Under the pieces are notes generated by a model, which saw only the letters and a program-made list of their open reading frames with translations, ran no database searches and had not been told where the DNA came from. The position numbers and the translations under genes are program-made. From NCBI GenBank assembly GCA_900538555.1, contig UPYI01000005.1, forward strand, positions 1 through 64,000: a stretch of DNA of 64,000 bases. The letters run 5' to 3'. Positions 58,104 to 64,000 of the stretch are shown here, one piece after another (position 1 is the first letter of the stretch; the number at the start of each line of letters is the position of its first letter). The stretch is from an uncultured Porphyromonadaceae bacterium (GTDB lineage Bacteria > Bacteroidota > Bacteroidia > Bacteroidales > Barnesiellaceae).

Positions 58104-61100
58104 ATGGATAAGAAACGAGTAATTGTATCTTTTGTAATCTGTTGCCTGTCAATTGGTTTTGCCGTAGCGCAAAATGAAGTGATCGACGATGGCAGCCGGG
58201 GCTATCTCGAACGGGGCAAGCTACTGTATCAGGACAAGAGTTATGTGGCATGTATCGATCAGATGACCGAAGCACGGGCGCTTACCCGCGACGAAGCGGT
58301 ACGCGAGGAGGCGGATTACTTGATCGCCATGTCGCATTATCATCGCGGCAGCCGGATTACACCCGATCTGTTGCAGAAATTTCTGAATGATTATCCGAGA
58401 TCGTCGCACGTGCTGTCGGTACGGTACACGATGGGTAACTACTATTTCTTCGATACTCACAAACGTTATCCGGAGACCCATTTTCAGGAGGCGATCAAAT
58501 ACTACAAAGAGCTGGACATTACACAACTGAATGGAAACGACCGCACCGATTTCTGTTTCCGGCTGGCATTCTCTTTCTTCAAGACCGGCGAGCCGAACCG
58601 TGCCCGACCTTTGTTTGAAGTTCTGAAACGCGAATCGAAAACCTATCGCGATGCAGCGTCGTTTTATCTGGCGTACCTCGACTATACCGACGGGAAGTAC
58701 GACGACGCTATCCGGCAGTTTACCGAGTTGAAAGATGCGCCGCGTTTCGGTACGCCTTCCCGGTTTTATATCGCACAGATCCGTTTCCTTCGGAAAGAGT
58801 ATCAGGCGGTATGGGATGTCGGTACGGAGCTGTTGCAAAAAAATCCGTCGTCGCGTTTCCGCTTCGAACTCTCCCGCCTGCTCGGCGAGAGCGCATACCA
58901 TCTGGGCATGAAGAGCGAGGTGGGACGTTATCTTACCTACTATATAGACAATACGGAAAAACCGTTGCGGAGCAGCCTGTATATCATGGGCGTATCGAAC
59001 TACGATCTGGACCTCTATTCGAGTGTGGCATCGTACCTTACCCGGGTGGTGGACGAGGACGACGCTTTGACGCAAAGCGCATATCTTTATCTCGGACATG
59101 CTTATCTGAAACAGAACGATAAGGCGAATGCCCGTATGGCTTATCAGGCGGCATCGAAATATACGTTCGATAAGGCGGTGCGCGAAGTGGCACTGTACAA
59201 CTATGCCATGTGCCTGTACGATTCGGCTTCGGCATTCGATGCGCCGGTCGATGTGTTCGAACAGTTCTTGAACGAATATCCGTCGTCGAAATATGTCGAT
59301 TCCGTGAACGACCGGCTGGTCGAAGTATATATGACTACCCGGAACTACCAGTCGGCGCTGGTTTCGATCGGTAAGATCAAGAAGCCGAATGCGAAAGTAC
59401 TGGCTGCCAAACAGTATATTACGTTCCACATGGGAACGGAGGCTTTCGCCAATACCCAGCTGGACAAGGCGAAGAACTATTTTTCCGAAGTGATCCGTAT
59501 GGGAGACTACGATAAGGATGTACGTATGCAGGCTATGTTCTGGTTGGGAGAGTGTCTCTTCCGCAGCGGTTCGTACGAAGATGCCTTGCTTTGCTACTCC
59601 TCTTATACGACACGGGGCGACAAACGGAGCGAGATCTACCCGTTGGCGTGGTACGACCTCGGATATTGTTACTTCAAACTGAAACGTTTCGCCAAAGCCT
59701 TGTCGTCGTTCGAGCAATACGTTTCGTTGTCGTCGCGCAACGACCGTGCCATGCGTGCCGATGCGCTCGTACGTGCCGGCGACAGTTATTACGCTTTGCG
59801 GCAATACAAAAGCGCGTCGGAGAGCTATTACAAATCTTATTCGTCTTATCCGTCGGCAGGCGATTACGCCCTGTTCCAGTATGCGTTTATGGAGGGATTG
59901 CAAGGTAAGCATGAAGCGAAAATCAAGTCGATAGACCGGTTGCTTCGCGATTATCCGCAATCGGATTATCGGGCGGAAGCGATCAATGAAAAGGCACAGA
60001 GCTGTATGGCTATCAAGCGGACAGACGATGCGATCGCCTCTTACAAACGGCTGATAGCCGACTATCCGCAGCATCCGCTGTCGCGTAAAGCCGGATTGCA
60101 ATTGGGTATGATCTACTTCAACCGGGGCGATATGGAAAACTCGATCCGTTCGTACGAGGCTTTGGTTGCCGCCTATCCTACCAGTCAGGAGGCGAAATCG
60201 GCGATCAACGATTTGAAGTCGGTCTATCTGGAAAAGAACGATATCGACACGTATGCCGAATATCTGCGTTCGGTAAGCGACATCGTGCCGTATCAGGTGA
60301 GCGAGATTGATTCGCTGTCGTATCTGTCGGCTGAACGGGTTTATTTGCGCGAGAAAGGCAATACGTCGGGATTCGACAAATATGTGGAGAAATATCCTTC
60401 GGGTGCGTTTGCCGCGCAGGCACACTATTATATAGGTAAAGAGGCGTATGCCGCGAAAGCGTACGACAAAGCTCTTGCATCGTTCGACTACGTGCTGACC
60501 AACCGTCCCGACGGAGAAAACTACGAGGAGATACTGACCGACAAGTCGGAACTGTTGCTCACTACCGGACGCAAGCAGGAGGCTCTGCCCTGTTACCGCG
60601 AACTGGCTCGGATCGCTTCTGCCGCCGATGCCCGTCGTGCCGCCCGAATGACGGTCCTGCGGCTGTCGTATGATTTGCAGGACTACGCCGCAGTGCCGGA
60701 TCTGGCGAAGGCGTTGTTGGACGACGACAAGCTGTCGCCCGAATTGCAGCAGGAAACCCGTTATCTGCGGGCGAAAGCCCATGTGGCTGTCGGCAATCCG
60801 GCTGCATCGTTGCCCGACTGGGAGGTGCTTGCTGCCGATACCCGTTCGGAATACGGTGCGGAGAGTGCCTATCTGGCGGCACAGTATTGTTTCGACCAAA
60901 GCGATCTGGCGGGAGCGGAAGCAAAGACGAACGCTTTCATCGAACAGAGCACGCCGCACAGCTATTGGCTGGCTCGGGGCTTTATCCTGCTTGCCGATAT
61001 TTATCAGAGCCGGGGTGAGGTATTCACGGCAAAACAATATTTGCAGAACCTGCAAAGCAACTATCCGGGCTGCGGCGACGATATATCCTCGCGGATCGAA

Positions 61101-61139
61101 GAGAGATTATTGAAATTAAACGAATATACGAAAGAGTGA
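58104..61139 (+). CDS. Exported tetratricopeptide-repeat protein
   Basis: A 1011-residue protein with a signal peptide (MDKKRVIVSFVICCLSIGFAVAQ). The rest is an almost continuous TPR superhelix of roughly 20 or more repeats, seen as A/Y-x-x-A-x-x-x-Y/F patterns (for example MQAMFWLGECLFRSGSYEDA and ALSSFEQYV). This suggests a periplasmic scaffold. Its TGA overlaps an alternative GTG start of the next gene, and the downstream barrel protein starts 2 bases after the stop, so the two are made together. Partner and function are unknown. Confidence 0.85.
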   Translation: MDKKRVIVSFVICCLSIGFAVAQNEVIDDGSRGYLERGKLLYQDKSYVACIDQMTEARALTRDEAVREEADYLIAMSHYHRGSRITPDLLQKFLNDYPRSSHVLSVRYTMGNYYFFDTHKRYPETHFQEAIKYYKELDITQLNGNDRTDFCFRLAFSFFKTGEPNRARPLFEVLKRESKTYRDAASFYLAYLDYTDGKYDDAIRQFTELKDAPRFGTPSRFYIAQIRFLRKEYQAVWDVGTELLQKNPSSRFRFELSRLLGESAYHLGMKSEVGRYLTYYIDNTEKPLRSSLYIMGVSNYDLDLYSSVASYLTRVVDEDDALTQSAYLYLGHAYLKQNDKANARMAYQAASKYTFDKAVREVALYNYAMCLYDSASAFDAPVDVFEQFLNEYPSSKYVDSVNDRLVEVYMTTRNYQSALVSIGKIKKPNAKVLAAKQYITFHMGTEAFANTQLDKAKNYFSEVIRMGDYDKDVRMQAMFWLGECLFRSGSYEDALLCYSSYTTRGDKRSEIYPLAWYDLGYCYFKLKRFAKALSSFEQYVSLSSRNDRAMRADALVRAGDSYYALRQYKSASESYYKSYSSYPSAGDYALFQYAFMEGLQGKHEAKIKSIDRLLRDYPQSDYRAEAINEKAQSCMAIKRTDDAIASYKRLIADYPQHPLSRKAGLQLGMIYFNRGDMENSIRSYEALVAAYPTSQEAKSAINDLKSVYLEKNDIDTYAEYLRSVSDIVPYQVSEIDSLSYLSAERVYLREKGNTSGFDKYVEKYPSGAFAAQAHYYIGKEAYAAKAYDKALASFDYVLTNRPDGENYEEILTDKSELLLTTGRKQEALPCYRELARIASAADARRAARMTVLRLSYDLQDYAAVPDLAKALLDDDKLSPELQQETRYLRAKAHVAVGNPAASLPDWEVLAADTRSEYGAESAYLAAQYCFDQSDLAGAEAKTNAFIEQSTPHSYWLARGFILLADIYQSRGEVFTAKQYLQNLQSNYPGCGDDISSRIEERLLKLNEYTKE

Positions 61140-61141
61140 AA

Positions 61142-62884
61142 ATGAACGTTCGATATTATATTCTGTCGGTCGCACTGGGGGTTACCGGTGTGATGTCGGC
61201 GCAACAAGATTCGTTGAGAAGAGAGGTGGTCGTGGAGAAAAACTTTACGCCGATCGTACACGACGCGTCCAAAATCAATGTGATGCCGGCGGTTGTCGCG
61301 CCTAATACGGCGAAACAAAAGATTTCGTATAGCGAATGGTCTGTTCCGGTACAGATAGAACCGACATTCGCTCCGCTTTCGACATATAGTTTCACTCCGC
61401 GTCGTACCTATTCGAAAAAACGGGGATATGCCGATCTGGCAATCGGAAACAACCTGAATATCGTAGCCGGTGCCGGATACCGGATTTTGGATAACGATGC
61501 CGACCGGTTGGGAATCTGGTACCAGCACAATTCGGCGGATACCTATCTCGACTATGCCGAGAGCAAGAACGCGACCGGATTCAAACGGACGCATTACAAA
61601 TTGAACGACAACCGGGTGAATCTGGATTATGCCCATACATTTAAATCGCTTGTCCTTTCTGCCGAAGCCGGTTATCGTTACAATGCGTTCGACTATTACG
61701 GCTGGCGGCGCAGTACCGGTGAGGCGGATCCGGCAGCTTATCCGTCGAATTACCTGACACAGGCTGTCAATCAGGTGAATGCCCGGGTGGGGATCTCCTC
61801 TTCTGCCGATCGGCAGGATGTATGGTACAGCCTTTCGTTAGGGTACGACCGCATCGGCAACAAATACGGTTTTAACGACCGTACGGGAAGTGCCGAAAAT
61901 CAGATCGCGTTGGATTTCAAGATTGCCGCACCGCTCAACCGACGGGCTGTGTTGTCTATCGACGGCGCATTGAATACGTTGATTTACGAACATGTGTCGG
62001 GCGATCTGTTCCCTGCCGAATTCAAATCGAAAGACTATACGATGCTTACGTTCAATCCGCATTTCGATTTCCAATACCGGCAGGTGCGTGCCAAGATCGG
62101 CTTGCGTTTCGATCTTTCGTTCAACGAAGGTACGATTGCCCGGTTCGCCCCCGATGTACGGTTCGATTGGGAGTTTTATAAAGGGTATTTCCTTTTTGCC
62201 TCGCTCGGCGGAGGCAAGGAGCTGAATACGTGGCGCAGCATCTCCGATATTACTCGCTATTACAATCCGTCGCGTTGGTTGCCGGGAACTTATACGCCGC
62301 TGGACCTTCAAGCCGGATTCAGTGTGAACAGCCTGCCCGGGTTCGCCCTGACATTGTACGGAGGATACCAGACTTCGAAAAATATTCTGTTCCGCCAGGT
62401 AGTTGCCGATACCGGAAACGACGACCCGATGTTGTCGCGTGCCTATATCAATTGGATCGGTATCGATGCCTATTGCGGTAAGTTGGGTGTGAATGCGTCG
62501 TATCGCTATGGCGATCAGGTGGAGATAACCGCCGATATGGCTTACCGTCATTGGTTCGATTCGCAGAAAGACAAAGCCATCACTTACGACCGTCCCCGCT
62601 GGGAGGGTAAATTCCGGGTGAACTACGATCCGATCAAGCCGCTGTCGCTCTATGTAAATTATTATATGGCACTCGGGCGCACTTATGGCGATCCTTCGGC
62701 TTTGAGCCGTATGGGCAAACTGCGCGACATCCATTTGCTGGGCTTGGGAGCAAGCTATCGGATCAAGCCGTTCGTATCGGTGTTCGTACAGGCGGATAAT
62801 CTGCTGAACCGTAAATATGAGATTGCCTACGGTATGCCGGGGCAAGGTATTTACTTCCTCGCAGGCGCCTCATTTAAATTCTGA
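61142..62884 (+). CDS. Outer-membrane beta-barrel protein (TonB-dependent-receptor-like)
   Basis: A 580-residue protein with a signal peptide (VRYYILSVALGVTGVMSAQ). A short N-terminal part (EVVVEKNFTPIVHDASKIN) is followed by many alternating amphipathic strands. A C-terminal NLLNRKYEIAYGMPGQG ends in GASFKF, with a terminal Phe typical of outer-membrane barrels and like the end of TonB-dependent receptors. I see no plug domain, so it is probably a barrel-only relative. The ATG at 61142 is chosen over GTG at 61136. It is coupled to the TPR gene upstream. Confidence 0.82.
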   Translation: MNVRYYILSVALGVTGVMSAQQDSLRREVVVEKNFTPIVHDASKINVMPAVVAPNTAKQKISYSEWSVPVQIEPTFAPLSTYSFTPRRTYSKKRGYADLAIGNNLNIVAGAGYRILDNDADRLGIWYQHNSADTYLDYAESKNATGFKRTHYKLNDNRVNLDYAHTFKSLVLSAEAGYRYNAFDYYGWRRSTGEADPAAYPSNYLTQAVNQVNARVGISSSADRQDVWYSLSLGYDRIGNKYGFNDRTGSAENQIALDFKIAAPLNRRAVLSIDGALNTLIYEHVSGDLFPAEFKSKDYTMLTFNPHFDFQYRQVRAKIGLRFDLSFNEGTIARFAPDVRFDWEFYKGYFLFASLGGGKELNTWRSISDITRYYNPSRWLPGTYTPLDLQAGFSVNSLPGFALTLYGGYQTSKNILFRQVVADTGNDDPMLSRAYINWIGIDAYCGKLGVNASYRYGDQVEITADMAYRHWFDSQKDKAITYDRPRWEGKFRVNYDPIKPLSLYVNYYMALGRTYGDPSALSRMGKLRDIHLLGLGASYRIKPFVSVFVQADNLLNRKYEIAYGMPGQGIYFLAGASFKF

Positions 62885-62975
62885 TTCTTTCGGAAAAGAG
62901 ACGGATTGGAGCAAAAAAAGAACGGCGAAAGTTAAAAAAACGCAGGAAAGCTACTTTATTCCAAGCGGTTTTTCC

Positions 62976-62983
62976 TACTTTTG
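62976..62983 (+). promoter_or_regulatory. -7 promoter element for topA
   Basis: TACTTTTG, 29 bases before the topA ATG; no TTTG at the expected distance. Confidence 0.5.
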
Positions 62984-63012
62984 CGCAGAATTGAGAAAGG
63001 AGCAACTTGTCT

Positions 63013-64000
63013 ATGCATAAGAATTTAGTGATCGTGGAGTCTCCCGCCAAGGCGAAGACTATTGAAAAATTTCTTGGGAAAGACTACAAGGTGATGTCGA
63101 GCTACGGGCATATCCGCGATTTGAAAGAAAAGAAATTCAGTATCGATATAGAGAACCACTATACGCCGATTTACGAAATACCTTCCGATAAGAAGAAGCT
63201 GGTAGAGTCGTTGCGGGAAGAGGCTGCGAAAGCCGAGACGGTTTGGCTGGCTTCCGATGAGGACCGCGAAGGAGAGGCTATTGCGTGGCATTTGTTCGAG
63301 GTGCTGAAACTGAACCCCGAGCATACGAAACGCATCGTGTTTCACGAAATTACGAAATCGGCAATTCTTCATGCCATAGAAAACCCGCGGGCGATAGACC
63401 TGAACCGGGTAGATGCCCAACAGGCGCGTCGGGTGCTCGACCGTATCGTAGGTTTCGAACTTTCGCCGGTGCTGTGGAAGAAGGTAAAGCCGGCTCTTTC
63501 GGCAGGACGGGTGCAGTCGGTTGCCGTACGTCTGATCGTGGAGCGGGAACGGGAAATCGAACAGTTCCGTTCCGAAGCATCCTACCGCGTGATCGGCGAA
63601 TTTACCGTCGCCGACGGCAGTACGTTCCGGGGCGAGCTGGCTCGCCGGATCAAGACCGAGGCAGAAGCCAATGCCTTTTTAGAAAGTTGCAAGGATGCCC
63701 GGTTTACTATCGGCGACGTGGTGGTGAAACCTGCCCGCAAATCGCCTGCCGCACCGTTTACTACATCTACCCTGCAACAGGAAGCCGCCCGTAAGCTGGG
63801 CTTCTCGGTGGCACAGACGATGATGGTGGCGCAACGGTTGTACGAATCGGGATTCATCACCTATATGCGTACCGACTCGGTGAACCTGTCGTCGCTGGCG
63901 ATCAATACCACCAAAGAGGAAATTTTGTCGATGCACGGCGAACGTTATTTGCATGTGCGTAATTATCATACCCGTTCCAAAGGGGCGCAAGAGGCACACG
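63013..64000 (+). CDS. topA: DNA topoisomerase I, N-terminal fragment
   Basis: The first 329 codons of a type IA topoisomerase, cut by the window end. The Toprim domain starts NLVIVESPAKAKTIEKFLG, with the metal-binding pattern SDEDREGEAIAWH (near 79). ALSAGRVQSVAVRLIVERE follows, then the active-site region GFITYMRTDSVNLS with catalytic Tyr284. It relaxes negative supercoils. The C-terminal zinc-finger region lies outside the window. Confidence 0.97.
   Translation, partial: MHKNLVIVESPAKAKTIEKFLGKDYKVMSSYGHIRDLKEKKFSIDIENHYTPIYEIPSDKKKLVESLREEAAKAETVWLASDEDREGEAIAWHLFEVLKLNPEHTKRIVFHEITKSAILHAIENPRAIDLNRVDAQQARRVLDRIVGFELSPVLWKKVKPALSAGRVQSVAVRLIVEREREIEQFRSEASYRVIGEFTVADGSTFRGELARRIKTEAEANAFLESCKDARFTIGDVVVKPARKSPAAPFTTSTLQQEAARKLGFSVAQTMMVAQRLYESGFITYMRTDSVNLSSLAINTTKEEILSMHGERYLHVRNYHTRSKGAQEAH

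Noticed and set aside
58221..61055. A 944-codon minus-strand open frame opposite the TPR gene; similar long frames opposite sdhA, the DUF2723 gene, nrdD and mutS
   Set aside because: All are mirror images of well-supported genes, without signal peptides, motifs or plausible starts.

Overview
The window looks like a chromosomal segment of a Bacteroidales bacterium (phylum Bacteroidota), of roughly even base composition. Two lines of evidence agree. First, many genes are preceded by the Bacteroidota promoter TTTG-N19-22-TAnnTTTG. Second, several families are typical of the phylum: DUF4294, DUF4271, DUF3098, DUF4369, DUF2723, a three-gene fumarate reductase with a one-piece cytochrome b, ATP-type PEP carboxykinase and a succinyl-CoA:acetate CoA-transferase. 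I do not assign a genus. Most of the window is housekeeping core genome. I see no integrase, IS transposase, CRISPR array or rRNA; one tRNA is present.

Layout. 0-4 kb: end of a YitT membrane protein, then nadA-leuS on the minus strand. 4-6.1 kb: an AT-rich, DnaA-box-rich region around a TrmH methyltransferase and a DUF4294 protein. It is a candidate replication origin, supported by an apparent change in G/C strand bias. 6.1-12.4 kb: radical SAM protein, sdhCAB (fumarate reductase), a TlpA-like lipoprotein and tRNA-Gln. 12.4-18.9 kb (minus): tyrS, then an operon LOG-DUF4271-hemD-rnpA-yidD-tatD, preceded by an epimerase. 19-25 kb (plus): a DUF2723 giant membrane protein, polysaccharide deacetylase, queG and a WYL regulator. 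25-29 kb (minus): SulP transporter and upp plus an acetyltransferase. 29-31 kb: pckA. 30.9-38.3 kb (minus): two exported unknowns, ftsX-DUF3098-uppP-truB-queA and miaB. 38.5-45.7 kb: CoA-transferase, a small unknown that may be accessory, an acyltransferase, YifB, carbonic anhydrase and a thioredoxin-fold lipoprotein without cysteines. 45.8-50 kb: asparagine synthetase, metK behind a SAM-II riboswitch, folK. 50-64 kb (plus): a cobalamin riboswitch controlling nrdDG, then mutS, a U32 peptidase-family protein, mnmD, a TPR protein paired with an outer-membrane barrel, and the start of topA.

How the genes fit together. sdhCAB, pckA, the CoA-transferase and carbonic anhydrase fit the succinate/acetate-producing anaerobic metabolism of this order. 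B12 sensing upstream of the anaerobic ribonucleotide reductase fits a cell that also owns a B12-dependent enzyme elsewhere. tRNA modification is strongly represented (queA, queG, truB, miaB, mnmD, and probably the U32 and TrmH proteins).

The least-explained signal is a dispersed family of about ten short intergenic elements. They share CGGCATA and CTCTGC-CTCG blocks flanking a central hairpin whose arms change in sequence but stay paired. Several copies carry complete promoters. In one place two copies form a tandem array of promoters ahead of mutS.
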